A stretch of DNA of 64,000 nt from Corynespora cassiicola (GCA_022059125.1 JAEUWY010000001.1:2232001-2296000); one strand, 5' to 3'; shown: positions 23,622-36,201, counted from the stretch's first letter. Made by a program: numbers and translations. Notes: generated by a model not told the origin, from the sequence alone.

Positions 23622-24254
23622 GCCCGCCGCCCCCATGCACATGGCCTGCCAATTCCTGCCAAGGTAGGTAGCCACCTTGCGTACCATGCTTGCACCACAC
23701 CATGCCCATACGGCCGCGCGCCCACGCTTCGAAGCCCCCCACCTCCACCACCATTTAGATTCCGACATCTGCCTAGAGCCCCTCATGATTTAAGAGTATG
23801 AAGCATCTACCACTGGATTTTGACACATCATCTGCCGGTTCATCTATCGATGTGCCTCCCTGCCATTGTTCTGGCAGGTGGAGGCTTTTCATTTGGGAGG
23901 CGTGCTGCGGTACCAGCACAGTCCGGCGCAAAACCACTTCTCCGAGAGCGAAAACGGGTTTTGCTTGCATTTCTGGCGTTTCTCGGTGGATATTGTTGCC
24001 TTTGGAAAAGGCTTCATGGAAGATACCACAGTCCAAAGGACTCATTTTTCAAATAATATATATTCATCTATGATGAACTTCTCATAAAACGTGATACACT
24101 GCATTCTTTCTTTTCGGGGGCACTTGTGGCCCAAGCTCTCCATCATGATTTCAATGGCCATCGTCACCATAGTCATCTGCACAGACTGACTCACCCCCCC
24201 TGACTTGACTACTCATGTGACTGCTTCTAGGCTCCCATTCACTAGCCTTACACG
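23622..24254. other. Intergenic region between convergent genes
   Basis: 3' flanks of the DUF2423 gene and the methyltransferase-GFA gene. No gene seen. Confidence 0.6.
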
Positions 24255-25686
24255 TCACCCAGTCTTTGCCTTCTCGTAGGGCGTGATGAGATGTGCCACG
24301 GTGGACGTGTCCGCCCTTTCGACTCCGTCTTCAGGGAGCACAGTCCACGGCGCCTTCTCCTTTAGGTAAATGTGCTTCCTCGCCCCGGGAAACTCCCCCT
24401 TGAAGCTGGCCACGTCGACTGATCCCAGCGTCAAGCCCGTGCTCTCGGGGTTGAAGGAATACACCATGGAGATGGGTGAACCACATCGTGAGCAAAATGT
24501 GCGCTCCGCCACGTCCGATAACTGCAGCTTCCTGCGCGTAGCTTCAGCGGTAAAGGTCAGTGATGAAGCCGGCACCTCGAAGAAGGGGAGGTAGCCGGAG
24601 CCTGAGACTTGCTGGCAGGCACGGCAGTGGCAGAGGGTGATTTCCGAGGGGCGTGCCGTCGAGAGATATTGGACTGAGCCGCAGCGGCAGCCGCCTTTGA
24701 AGACGACGTCTGCATCCGGGTCGCGGGGTACAAAGCGAGAGCCATCGGCCGCTGTGGGGGGGCTGGTTAGCATTTGGGTTGCCTTGGAATCACCCATTTC
24801 CACACAAAAGAACAAGGAAGAAGGATGAGACGGTAGAGAGAAGAAACTCACGTCTCCTCGCCACCCCCAAAAACACTGCATCCACCTCCTCTACCCTCCC
24901 TCCCTCGCTCAGCCCCTCCCACTCCTCCTTGAACACCCCCTGCGCCTCCCTCCTGACCTCATTGTTCGCAAAAGTCTTGACCACGTCCTTCATAATGACA
25001 TTCTCCACAAAATGATCATCCCAGCTCTCCACGGCATGGAATCTCCTCCCATACCCAGCCTGGTCCTCAATCGTCACCACCTTCTCCACCTCCAACCCGC
25101 TCGTCTCCAGCAACCGCCGCAGCGTCTGCTCCGACTGGCTCCACGCCCGATTGTACGGCAGCGGCAGATTGAGCCTCCTCGCCGTAAGCTCGAGCACCAT
25201 GCCCGACACCAGATTCCGCGGATGCGTCGCATCCACCGCCAACACGCCGCCGGGGACGAGCCACCGCGCCCAGTGCTCGACCGCCTTCTTCGGATCCGGA
25301 AACAGGACCAGCGCGCTGGCCACGGTGATGACGTCGAAGCGCTCGCCCATGAGCTCGCTCACGGAGCCCAGGTCCTGGATGTCGGCCTCAACCAGGTCGA
25401 CGTGGTCGTACTGGGTGCCCGCGCTGCTCTTCTTGGCCCGCGCGATGCTGACCATGCCGGGCGTGATGTCGATGCCCGTCACGTGGCCCGAGGGGCCGAC
25501 GGCATCGGCGAGGAGGAAGGTCAGGAGGCCGGTGCCGCAGGCGAGGTCGAGGATGTTTTGGCCCGGGTGGATGGGGAGGTGGGAGAGGAAGCGCGTGCAG
25601 AAGGAGGGGTGCCATGTCGAGTCATACGTGTGGGATTTGGACTCGTAGAATTTGATGGCGTTGGCGGTTTGGCGTTCGTTTTCCAT
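24255..25686 (-). CDS. SAM-dependent methyltransferase fused to a GFA/CENP-V zinc domain (two-exon model)
   Basis: Residues 1-278 form a class I methyltransferase: the SAM-binding loop is LDLACGTGLLT (about residue 46), then GIDITPGM, VEADIQDLG and FDVITVASALVLF, as in the UbiE/COQ5-like group; the substrate is unknown. The second part is a GFA (DUF636) domain with its zinc cysteines: GGCRCGS, LCHCRACQQ and FCSRCGSPIS. Without splicing, the methyltransferase would end at 24790 after an odd tail (REFLLSTVSSFFLVL) and its stop would overlap the GFA ATG at 24797, leaving no room for a promoter. A 100-bp intron (24752-24851) with donor GTGAGT, branch GCTAAC and acceptor CCCACAG joins the two in frame, giving 443 residues. 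Alternative: two overlapping genes, 24790-25686 (298 aa) and 24255-24797 (180 aa). In-frame codons upstream of 25686 lack an ATG. Confidence 0.72.
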
Positions 25687-26846
25687 GGTGGGGGTTGTGA
25701 GATTGGTGTTGAAGATGGTGAGGATGGGAAGAAGAGACAATGTCAAAACGAGTATTCGGGAGGGAGGGACGTATAAATTATCGGAGGAATCAAGAAAGAG
25801 GGAAGAAGGAAACAAAAACAATCACAAGTCCCGGCAGCTAACTATGTAGCCTAAGCCCTGCAGTAAAAAAAAAAGAAACCAAACACCGTTGTGGATGCAG
25901 CTGTGTTTATAATCCGCGATGCTCGCAAATTGACCAATGGGCTGGACCTCTGATGATGCGATCGCCGCGTCAAAGTGCTGCTCGAGGAATTCTTCACCTG
26001 GGGAGCTCAAGTGCCTGTAGGCTGGACGTACGTCGGATGCGTGCAGCAGAGGGAAATCCGTCCCGTCCTGCTCCAGTCCGTCACCTCGTCGGCCCCAAGT
26101 CAGACGAGCCGTATCCCACCTGCCGTCCAAAGCAACCGCAGACGAACAGGCCCAAATCTCGTCACCAACCCTTCTGAGAAAAAAGATTAACAATCTCGAT
26201 GCAGACGCGCAAGACACACACCGGAAAAGCGGAACACGCCAGTCCAGTCCGCAGAAACTCGTCGTGTGAGGTTGGATCGTCAGCCCAACGCGCGACGGGC
26301 TCCCCGCAACAGACACGCTGGTGGACGTCAGGGCATCACGTTCTAGCCCTCCGCGCGCGCTAGCCCACCCAGCGCGACCCGCTGCTGCACCTGCACCGCA
26401 CCGCACCCTTGGCGCCGCGGACCTCCCGCGCCAATCACCGCGCCCTTCGGCTGCTCCTCATGATCATGTTTCAGGACGGCCAGCCTCGCGGTGCAGTCAT
26501 CTGTTTTGCCTTTGGGGGCGCGGTATGGGTTCGCGGCCATAGGGCAGAGCTGGAAGGGCGGTGACAGGTTCTAGTGCTTCCCTCGGGCTCATATATGTGC
26601 TGCTCGGGCTTCCGCCGGGGTTCCTGGGTCCTGGAAGGTGTGCATTCTCGTATTTGATTTTGAGCATTTGGCTGATGAGGTGGTGCTTCATGGCCCTTGC
26701 CCCCAAGTACCTTACTTATTAAAGGATCCGAAGAGCGCCCGTGAAACTTTTCCCTTTTATTTCTATATTTCCATCTGTCTTTTCATCCTCCTATTCTTTC
26801 GTTTTTTTTTTCTTTTCAATCTTCATCCTTTCTTCCTCCTGGACCA
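25687..26846. other. Divergent intergenic region
   Basis: Separates the 5' ends of the methyltransferase-GFA gene (-) and the CorA-like gene (+). Nothing else recognised; a T-rich tract from about 26740 to 26840 immediately precedes the CorA-like start and is probably its leader. Confidence 0.55.
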
Positions 26847-29800
26847 ATGGCGGGGTCGTCGAGACGGAACGTGGAGAGGAGCGCGAATAGGACCGTCGTC
26901 ACGAGGAAGAGCGCGCAGGCTCGCATCTCGGAGCTTCCCCAGAGTTCCCTGCAGTCGCTAAAGGGAGGCGCGCAGGATAATTCGACGGGCCTGTCCTCCT
27001 CCAGATTGTTCTCGGCGTCGAATGCGAAGGCTAGGCCACGCGGGAGGAGGCCCGCTCAGCGGGAGCCGGAGGAGAGCGAAGAGAGTGATGATGGGGACGA
27101 TGACGACTACAGCAGCTTCATCTTAGATCTGAGGAAGAAGGAGGTCTTGAGGCTAGATGGGGAGTCGGGGACAGACGGTGCGCTGGGCCGCATTACGCCT
27201 CAGCGGAGCGAGTCGCCCAGCTCTAGTGCGGATTCCACAACTCCGTTTGGACTCCAGACGACCACATATCGCGTTCTCAAGTCTAGCTATGAGGGAGACC
27301 TCTTCAGGAACGTCAGGCTCAAGGCCCAAATCTTTATAGGTCCGCACAAGCGTCCCGGCCAGCATGAATTCTTCCGGCCCCTGTTCAGATGGATACACGT
27401 CGAGAACCCGGATATGCACTTCGGACCCTTCATGGACTATGTCACTCGATGCGAATATCTGGATGCTTCTGAGCGCGAGAGCCTCGGTTCGATACTTAGG
27501 ACAGCACGCGAGAAGTCGGACCGATCGCTGAGGAGGCCTACGACTGGCATGACCGGGAGCTACATCGAGCCGGAATATCTTTCAGAGACGGTCGAGAACA
27601 CTGTATGCATTGGGCCGAGATCTAAACAGACGAAAAAGGTCGTTGTACAGTGGATTGCCATTCCTTACTTCTACCTTACCTCCAAGGACATGGACAAGCC
27701 TGCGCCGGAAAACAAAAAGGGATGTGTGTCAGAGGGGGATTATTTCCAGGTTGCGCAGTTCTGGTGCCTGATACTGGACGATACCTTCATGATTTCCTGC
27801 GCGCGAGTCCCGGTCAACGACATTCCTGGTAACATGATCAAGCTCAATCATGTGCCGCCACCTGACCCCGAGAGGCCCTTGATCGGTTACAGAACGCCCA
27901 TGTTGCAGGTATCAGATGGTGGACTGAGGTTGTGGTTGCTACCTATCGAGGAATGCGAGACTTGGGCTGCTTTTGCAGCTAATTTCGTCGGTCTTGGCTT
28001 TAACGTAGTCGATGGCTGGAGGGTCAAGCTCAAGTTTGCCAACATTGTTCTCAGTAAGTTGAAGGCCCGGAAACATGACACAATTTACTGACTACCTACC
28101 TCCAGATGCTAGCGACTGGCCAACGGTTCTGAGCATAGCCAAGAAGACGTCGGTCAGACTGGAAATTTTCAAAAAGTAGGCATAAGCTGCAGCTTTACCG
28201 GATCACGCTGACACGAGGCCAAGGGAACCTGATAAGGACAAAGACGACGAAAACAGCGACGTGACTCTAGATGATGACTCGGAAATCGAACTTGACGAAA
28301 TCGCGACTCCCGAGGGTGAACAGCCGAAAGTGCCATCCAGCCCGACGAAAGTGGACCTCTCCAAGTCTGCTGTCAGTGATACTACCCAGGTCTTACTCGT
28401 GGATGAGTTCCACGTCTTTACACTCTTTGCCACGGAGCCTGTCTCATCTGGAATCATCGATGACGAAAAGACTGGCATGTCCGAAAAGTCTGAGCCCGTG
28501 CAATACCAGGTGAATGAAAAACAGCTTCTTTTCGACCTCGCACAACTAGATCAATACCTTCTCAACGAAAACGTCCGCCATAGGGAAAACCTCAGCTACG
28601 CGCAATGCCCGCAAGTGTCTAGCTATGACATGGAGTTGTCTCTGTCGAACCAGTCAGGTCAAGATGACTACCTCTACAAAAAGACCTTTGCCAGAACAGC
28701 TCGTGACGTTTTCGAGCTATTCTTTCCTCTGCGATACGAACACTCCATCACCCTCCGGTTTTGGGGAAGCATCTGCCGCATCATCCAAACCAAGAACATC
28801 ACCACCGACCCGGAATTCAAAAAGCTCGCAAAGAAACTCTCCCTCCTCGCCAGAATCTGCAAAGAAATCCGCCAGGAGGTCTTCGCCGAGCGCGACCTCC
28901 CCGAATTCATGACCACCGTACCCGACGAGTTCATCCAAGCCTGGATCCTCATCCAAATGTCGCTAATCTGCTTCCCAAGCGCACCCTCGTCGCGGCGCAT
29001 GAACCACCTGCGCCGCTGCAAGGAACTCATGCTCCAAGCGCGCCTCCTCATCATCGAGCGCTTGCAACCCATCGACATCCGCCAGCGCGAAGCCGTCACC
29101 CCAACCGGCGTCACCATCCTAATCCTCGGCCAGCTCCTACACGACAGCCAGGGCCCCCTGACCCCCGAGCGCCACCGCCTGACATCCGCTTACTGGGACT
29201 TCTTCAAGAACCTCAAGCACGACGTCCACGCCAACCCACTGAACCGCAAGTTCGAAGGCACCTTCACGACGCTCAAGGCCGAGTTCGAAACCATCATCGG
29301 CACGCTTGAGGACCAGCGCAGGGTCCTGATTGCGCTCGAGGACAGCATCAATGAGGCCGAGGCGCAGTCGTTTGTAGGCGGGTCCAAGGTGGGCGCTACC
29401 GTCGAGGTGGAGCCCACGCGCGAGCAGTCGGTCACTGAGTACCTGCTGCATCAGACGGAGGAGATGCTGCAGAATTTCTGGGAGATGTCGAAGCGGTTGA
29501 CCGAGTTGGACAACTGGCATATGCTGGCCTTGTCGGCGGATTCGGATATGCAGAATAAGGCGACGTTTGCTTTTAGTGAGTCCTCCCCCTTGCCGCATCC
29601 TTCTTTGCTCGTTCGATGGTGGTCCGGGGCTAACTTTGGCTGCAGCGACGGTGACGGTGTTTTTCTTGCCGCTGACGACGTTGACGGGTATTTTGGGGAT
29701 GAACTCGAGTGATTTGCGCGATATGGAGGCGGGCCAATGGCTGTTTTGGGCTGTTGGTACGCCGTTGGCGGTCATTTGCTTGTTCATTTGGTTCGTGTAC

Positions 29801-29860
29801 CTGGGTAGTTTTGAGAAGATGTGGAGGACGACAAGGAAGAAGGGGTTGATGAATCAATGA
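26847..29860 (+). CDS. CorA-like divalent metal ion transporter
   Basis: Four exons; introns at 28054-28105, 28176-28217 and 29576-29645; about 949 residues. The C-terminus carries the CorA hallmark: a first membrane helix (VTVFFLPLTTLTGILG) ending in the GMN motif (GILGMNSSD), a short loop, and a second helix (LFWAVGTPLAVICLFIWFVY), followed by a basic tail. This fits the two-helix pore of the CorA/Mrs2/Alr superfamily of Mg2+ channels. The long N-terminal part is cytosolic: a Ser/Arg-rich start, an acidic segment (EESEESDDGDDDD), then a region with TWAAFAANFVGL-type aromatic patches and a long helical stretch before the pore. It is much longer than Alr1-type proteins, like the fungal group often labelled CorA-like Mg2+ transporter; ion selectivity is not shown. 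The 42-bp second intron is short but frame-required. Confidence 0.85.
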
Positions 29861-31047
29861 GCCTACTTAGGTAGGCATTCTGGAGTCTAGAGGTAGAACG
29901 AGTGCATATGACCAAAATCGACGAGACCCTGTACACATCATGAAGGGATGCAAAATATGGTGTCACAAGTCCTTTATTTGTATAATAGATAATTTGTCTG
30001 AATCAAACCTCATAACCAATGCGGTTGTATTTGCATTCCATTCTCATGAGGCCTACTTAGGTGTCGGAGGTTGCTCTTTGTATTGTAATTGCCGTCAGAG
30101 CTTTGTGTGCATCGTGGGTCATATAGACGTGCAATCTCAAGCATAAGGAAAGAATGTGGTAGTCGCATAGAGAGCAATGGCGCATCAAGAGTCTACCCTA
30201 TAAGACCAGATTTTCTCACTTTAATAACCGATTCGGGTAATTTTGACATGTCGAATGTCCGTGCGAAAGATACGACGTTCCGCGGAAGCCTTTCCGCATG
30301 ACGGAACTCATGTGATTCGCTCGCGCTTGGGAAATTGCGGCCGTTCGAATTGGGCCGAGTCATTGAAAGCCCATATTGCCTTGAAACAAAGTCTTGCATC
30401 TGATAGTTATCAATCATATCGCCTGAGTGCGGAGGCACAACATCTAAACCGCATGCCTCGCGTTCCGAGGTGGCATCTCCAAACAACTATGCCATGTTAG
30501 GCAGCTCTATGCGACCCCAACCTCCGAATCCGCATAAGAGTATCACAAAATGCAATGATGATTGCTTAAATTACAGTATTACTGGAAACCGTGCCATCTG
30601 CCGGTATCTGTTACGTATATCAACATGTAGCGGGGTCTATCGCACTCGCGCTGCACGATCCTCCAATCGTCTTCCCGAATGCGAGGAAAGCAGACTAAAG
30701 AAGGAGGTCCATGCGATACACTTTGCGGCCTCGTGCTATCCATCTCATCCATTGTCCAGTCGCTCCCGGTCCGATAGCAAACGTGCCGTGGAGAAGTAGA
30801 GCCCCACTTTAAAATGTGAGGGCGAGTATAAAGGCGGAATCATGGCTCGAAAACACGTTTCTGCTTTTCATGCTCGTGCGGAGAGTTTCCGACGCTATCA
30901 GTATTCTTATCCTCGACGTGCCCCCTCTCTTCTAATCTCTCATTCCTCAAGCCTGGTGAAGGTGTAACAAGAGCTCTCGCTGAGCATCTATTCAATCCCT
31001 GGTACATCGACTTAATCCTCCCTAAGAATTGCGAACATATTTTCAGC
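29861..31047. other. Intergenic region, nothing recognised
   Basis: About 1.2 kb between tandem + strand genes. AT content is higher than in the left part of the window. The last 150 bases should contain the amine oxidase promoter and leader. Confidence 0.55.
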
Positions 31048-33121
31048 ATGGCTCCCCATCCCTTCAAGACCCTCAGTCTCGAGGAGACACGTCTCGCACG
31101 AGATGTCATCCTTGCCCAGCACCCCGAGACGGTCATCGACTTCCGGGAGATCTACCTCCAGGAGCCCGAGAAGGAGCTCATGAAGCAGTACTTGGACCTC
31201 GAGCACGCTGCCCGCCCTGGCGCATCCCCCACCTCCAAGCGGCCACCACGCCTCGCAAAATGCCAGTATGATGTTATTGGCGGCGACAAAATCCCCGAGT
31301 ATCACGAAAGCGTCGTAGATTTGGAATTGAAGAGGCGCATCAAGCATGAAGTCATCGGCAAAGAGTTCCACGCGACCCTGACCATGTGGGAGTTTGGCGA
31401 GCTGGTGGAGGCTTGCAAGAGGAGCAAGGAATTCCAAGAGGCCATAAAGGAGTTCGTACTTCCGGACGGATTTGAGCTTGTCGTCGAGCCCTGGCCCTAC
31501 GGCGGTCTCGATTTTGGCGCTGAGAACAGGAGATATTTCCAGGGTCTCTGCTTTGCCCAGGATATGCGGAACGGCAACCCCGACTCCAACTTCTACGCAT
31601 ACCCTCTTCCTTTGATTCCGGTCATGGATGCGCACAAGAAAGAGATTGTCCGAATTGACAGGCTGGCAACAGGCGGCAAGGGTGATGCCCTTGATGCGCA
31701 GACTCACTCGCCTCGCGTTCTCGACCACTGTGCGTCCGCGGAGTATGTTCCGGAGCTCTTGCCCGGCGGTACCCGCAAGGACATGAAGGCCATCAACATC
31801 ACACAGCCTGACGGTCCATCCTTCAAGGTCACTGACGAGTCTCTTGTAGAATGGCAGAAGTGGAGGTTTCGTGTCTCCTTCAACCCCCGCGAGGGAGCTG
31901 TGCTTCACGATGTTCATTACGATGGCAGGAGTGTCATGTACCGTCTCAGCGTCAGCGAGATGACAGTTCCTTATGCAGACGCTCGAGCACCGTTCCACCG
32001 CAAGCAGGCGTTCGACTTTGGCGATGGCGGTGCGGGTAACTGCGCAAACAACTTGAGCTTGGGCTGTGATTGCCTCGGAGTAATCAAATATTTTGATGCT
32101 GTCGTTATCGGATCAGATGGCGAACCAAAGGAGCACCCCAACGTGATTTGCCTGCACGAGCAGGACAACGGTATCGGATGGAAGCACACCAACTGGAGGA
32201 CCGGCCGTGCCGTTGTTACCCGCATGCGCGAACTCGTTGTTCAGTTCATCATCACCCTCGCCAACTACGAGTACGTCTTTGCATACAAGCTAGACACCTC
32301 CGGAGGAATTACGGTCGAGGTGCGCGCTACGGGTATTGTCAGTGTGGTCAACATCGACCCTGGAAAGACATCGGAATACGGCAATGTCGTCAGCAACGGC
32401 GTTCTTGCCCAAAACCACCAGCACATCTTTGCTCTCCGTAAGTATCATCAAGAAGACTCCCATCACAATGAACATGCTAACATCAGCATCAGGCATCGAT
32501 CCTGCTGTCGATGGCCACAAGAATTCCGTCTCCATTGAGGAATCTCATACAGCCCCTTGGAACAAGGAAACCAACCCCAACGGCAACTTTTATGAAATCC
32601 GCAAGACACTTGTCAACCGCTCTACCGGTGTCGACGCAGCGCCCGAGCACAACCGTACCTTCAAGATCATTAACCAGAACAAGATCAACCCCTTATCCGG
32701 CAACCCAGTCTCATACAAGTTCCAGCCGCCACCAACACAAAAGCTCCTCGCCACCCCCGGCTCGATCCAGTACCAGCGCGCTCTCTTCACAAAGCACCAC
32801 GTCTGGGTCACCAAGTACCGCGAAAACGAGCTCTACGCTGCAGGTCGCTTCACGCTGCAGAGTCAGCTCGAAGTCGGCGGCGTGCACGACATGGCACAGC
32901 GCAACGACGAGGTCGTCGATGATGACATCGTCATTTGGAACACGTTTGGCCTCACCCACAACCCTAGGGTGGAGGACTGGCCCGTCATGCCCTGCGATAT
33001 CTTCCAGGTGCACTTCAAGCCTGCGGATTTCTTCACGGGTAACCCCGCCATCGATGTTCCGTCGACGAAGAACAATTCTTCGGTGCTGGTGGAGAAGGAG
33101 GCGTGTTGCCAGAAGTTGTAA
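31048..33121 (+). CDS. Copper amine oxidase (TPQ-dependent)
   Basis: Oxidises primary amines to aldehydes with release of ammonia and hydrogen peroxide, allowing amines to serve as nitrogen source. One intron (32438-32492), 672 residues, the usual size for fungal family members. The cofactor tyrosine lies in the consensus N-Y-E (TLANYEYVF, Tyr about 407), which is self-processed to topaquinone. A copper-binding His-x-His is seen in NHQHIFAL; GNCANNLSLGCDCLGVIKYFD is the conserved stretch preceding the TPQ site. There is no signal peptide, so it is likely intracellular; fungal relatives are often peroxisomal. The C-terminus is QKL, a non-canonical variant of the SKL-type peroxisomal signal, so targeting is uncertain. 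The start is the first ATG in frame, preceded by a CAG triplet. Confidence 0.92.
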
Positions 33122-33944
33122 GCACGGTGATTGGTATATAATGCTTGTATGAAGACATGGAAGGCGTTCGCGGAATTCAAGTTTGGGATGCGATGTGTGT
33201 CTAGCAGTATATCACAAATTCAATTCATCATGTTACTAGTGTTTAGAAAGTGAATTCTGCGCTTCAGCTCTTTCTATACCTCCTGACGAATACTCACCGA
33301 TACGCGTTTTTAACAAGGTACACGTGGATTTAACATAGGTGGCAAAAGTCCGTGACAGCACACTCCATTGCAGCAGACCCTCTCACAAGACAGTTTGACA
33401 AGCGATATCACTCCAGCTTATTTACGAAGCTGTTTTTTTTTATTTTGATATTGTGTAAGTATACCATCTCACTCTCCGGAGGCGTCTTCCCGCGCTATTC
33501 CAGTAAGCGGCACGTGAGATGGAATTGCGGGGAAGTGCGGGCGCAAAGAGTGGAGAGCTCAACCCCAACTGGCCTACCTTCTCACGCCAGGCCCGTTAGA
33601 CCGCAACTGCCGGTGCAATCATCGCCTTCCTTTCCTTCTTCAAGAGCAAAAACAATCAATGTCGCAATTACCGGTTCCGAGCGGCCCTATATAGTCGGGC
33701 GTTCCAGCGCTGTTTCACAGCGTCACGCCATATGCATTGTTGCTTACGCTGACTTCATGGCAGGCTATTTGCTGCGAAAGAGGGGAAACTAGGTGCATCG
33801 CTGGCTAATATCTAGTGTATTCCTTCTTACACCGTTCAACCGACCCCACATGCGACCTTTCTGACGGCTTTGATCGACCTTACGCACCAAAGTTTGGAAC
33901 ACACCTTCAACAACATCCAACGCGGCCTCTTTCAACACAGTAAT
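33122..33944. other. Intergenic region, nothing recognised
   Basis: A frame at 33352-33792 encodes no recognisable protein and begins without strong support. I treat the interval as non-coding and as the left edge of the less GC-rich accessory segment. Confidence 0.5.
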
Positions 33945-35264
33945 ATGGCTGATGCGATTAGGTTACCGAACGAAATCCTTTTCGACGTTTTCGAACGCCT
34001 TTGGGATAAGCCATCAGACTTACTAAACTCCATGCTTTGTTGTCAAAGATGGCACGATGTGGCTTTGACCGTTCTGTATTCTCATATAGCATTAGACTCA
34101 AAGTTACACGAAGACTCCCCCGTCACCCGTTTTGCTTCGCGGAAGATCCATCGCGAGATGGTCCGATCATTTCATCTTCGCATCAGCCAGGTCCATCTCA
34201 TGGGCTTTTCGATCTCATCGGGAGAGGCATTCGATCGTTTGAGCGAGCTTTGCGAATTATTTCCAAGACTTGAACGTCTCAAGACCTTCGCACTTTCGTT
34301 CGAGAAACCTGCTGGGGAAGGTTTCCTTGGTCCCAGTCTCGCCATAGTGTCGATACTGAAGAGTCTACCCAAGACTGTTGTGAACTTGAATCTCGAATGC
34401 GACAGTCTAAGTATACCCAGCCTAGAGGAGCCTCACATTTGCAACGCGATGAGTGCTCTATTGCCACGATTGAGAAGTTTGCGGCTCCAGATACCGTATC
34501 TTTGTTCTGGTTTCCTTTCCAGCGTTTTTTCCCAAGCAACACTTGATCATGAAAACGACCATCCATCCAATGCAACAATTTCGAGAAGACCGACATCCAG
34601 CCTCGAGTATCTCGTGATCCGACTCGATAATCGGCCTACTGCTGCGCACGGCACGAGCACTTGTAAGTGCTTTTCGGACGACGAATCCTTATCAGCCGCC
34701 AGTCTTGCAAACAAGCTCCACTGGCTTTTCAAAAAGGGGGCATTTCCTTCGCTCCATCAATTTTCCGTCATTGACCGCCTCGATGCGATTCCTTGGCCTC
34801 AGAACATCCAGTGGAACGTCTTCAAAACTCGCACCATTTCGCCTTCTACGACCCAAACGACAACATTCCCCTGGTGTGCTCGCGGTGGATCGTCATCACT
34901 TTTCATGATCCGCGACTTCGACGGCGATTGGTTCGGCTCGTTCCGCGAAGTCTCTGACGCGCTCGAGGGGCCGCTCTCATGGACCCAATCAGGTATCAAA
35001 ACCAAAAAGCAAGCACAGCAGGAGCAGGATGGGGCTTGGGAATTGGATCGCTCAAAACTGGAGTCAAGACGAACCGTGGTGCAGAATTTTGGCGTAAGCC
35101 TTAGGCTTTGGCAGCACGAGATCTTGACGGAGGCGAAGTTGTTGTGGGCGCGTACCATGCCAGGATTCGAGGACTCCGCTCCTGTCGTTCAAGTTCTTCC
35201 CGAGGGGTGGAGGTGGGTTTCTGATGGACTTTGGACTTGGACTATACAACCCGTTGCTCCCTGA
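33945..35264 (+). CDS. F-box-domain protein of unknown target
   Basis: Single-exon gene, 439 residues. The N-terminus (about residues 7-50: LPNEILFDVFERLWDKPSDL, then CCQRWHDVALTVLYSHI) is a typical fungal F-box-like motif, which binds Skp1 in SCF ubiquitin ligases. The remainder has leucine-spaced segments (LPKTVVNLNLECDSLSI, LLPRLRSLRLQIPYL) resembling irregular leucine-rich repeats and a Trp-rich C-terminus. Such proteins form large, rapidly evolving families in Pezizomycotina, and the substrate cannot be predicted. The frame is open 25 codons further upstream, but from a TTG; the ATG at 33945 places the F-box close to the N-terminus as expected. Confidence 0.75.
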   Translation: MADAIRLPNEILFDVFERLWDKPSDLLNSMLCCQRWHDVALTVLYSHIALDSKLHEDSPVTRFASRKIHREMVRSFHLRISQVHLMGFSISSGEAFDRLSELCELFPRLERLKTFALSFEKPAGEGFLGPSLAIVSILKSLPKTVVNLNLECDSLSIPSLEEPHICNAMSALLPRLRSLRLQIPYLCSGFLSSVFSQATLDHENDHPSNATISRRPTSSLEYLVIRLDNRPTAAHGTSTCKCFSDDESLSAASLANKLHWLFKKGAFPSLHQFSVIDRLDAIPWPQNIQWNVFKTRTISPSTTQTTTFPWCARGGSSSLFMIRDFDGDWFGSFREVSDALEGPLSWTQSGIKTKKQAQQEQDGAWELDRSKLESRRTVVQNFGVSLRLWQHEILTEAKLLWARTMPGFEDSAPVVQVLPEGWRWVSDGLWTWTIQPVAP

Positions 35265-36201
35265 TTGGCGGCAGACCGACTGGAACGCAGAATTGAAGAG
35301 GCCTTTGCAAACATGACGAAATTGAAAACAATTTGTATGTTGTCTTACATCTCGAAGCTCACATCTCTCCAAAAACCACATGGATATTGTCGATCAGCCG
35401 GGACAACATACCGCCACCCCCTCCGGTTCGAATGTTTAGCTTTTTTTTTTTTCCCATAACAGCCACTTAATGCCTTGTCGGCTTCATAATCAACTCTCCC
35501 GATTGGAAAATGCCGTGTCGCGCGTTAGACATCCGACCTACTGGGAGGACTATATTGTGCTGCTGCCTTGATGAGATGGATGCCTGTACTGGGTTTGTTC
35601 TGCTATGTCATTACCGGAACGTTGCATCCGTCCTTCGTCGCAACAGCCGTACCGTCAATGAATTTAATGATAAAGATCTTGATTTCATGAAGAACTTTGT
35701 AATTCACGGCCCCTTGGTGCTCAGACCATGACTGTTGATTTGTAGTTCAGTGCGGAAATCCTTACTGGAGTATAATTCGCATAATTTTAAATGGAAAAAG
35801 ATCAGAAACTGCTACTCTATGTAAGTGATGTGGTCATGAATCGACCTGCTCACGCGCGTCTACTTTCGCCGCTCAATACGCCGGACGCCGAATGGATCTC
35901 AGATTAGTGCAAAAGCCGCTCGGTAAATGTACCTGAAAGGCATCTAGCCGTGTAAGTGTATTGACCAGTCGCAGCATGATGGCTCGTTCGCGGCGTCCGG
36001 GGTAAGTTGCGGGGTATTGCCGGATGAAAATGGACATCATGGGTTCGGCGCCGGTAGGACCGTACCCATAAAAGAAGCACATATTTTACAGGAGTGCAAA
36101 GCATTTAAGGATGTTTCAGTTTCTACCCCACAATTTTGGTTCCTTGTAAATTTACCGCCGTATATCCTAGTTAAAAATCCTACACCAACGAGTACGGCGT
36201 C
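35265..36201. other. Intergenic region, nothing recognised
   Basis: AT-richer spacer between the F-box gene and the GH43 gene; a poly-T run lies near 35440. Probably contains the GH43 promoter. Confidence 0.55.

Noticed and set aside
25012..25776. 254-codon + strand frame opposite the methyltransferase
   Set aside because: His/Arg/Asp-rich antisense shadow of a well-supported methyltransferase reading frame.
33352..33792. 146-codon + strand frame with a hydrophobic segment
   Set aside because: Isolated hydrophobic patch (FFFILILCKYTISL) in otherwise unstructured sequence; no homologous pattern and weak start context.
35400..35440. Possible tRNA B-box-like GGTTCGAA
   Set aside because: No matching A-box or cloverleaf pairing around it. 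No tRNA could be supported anywhere in the window.
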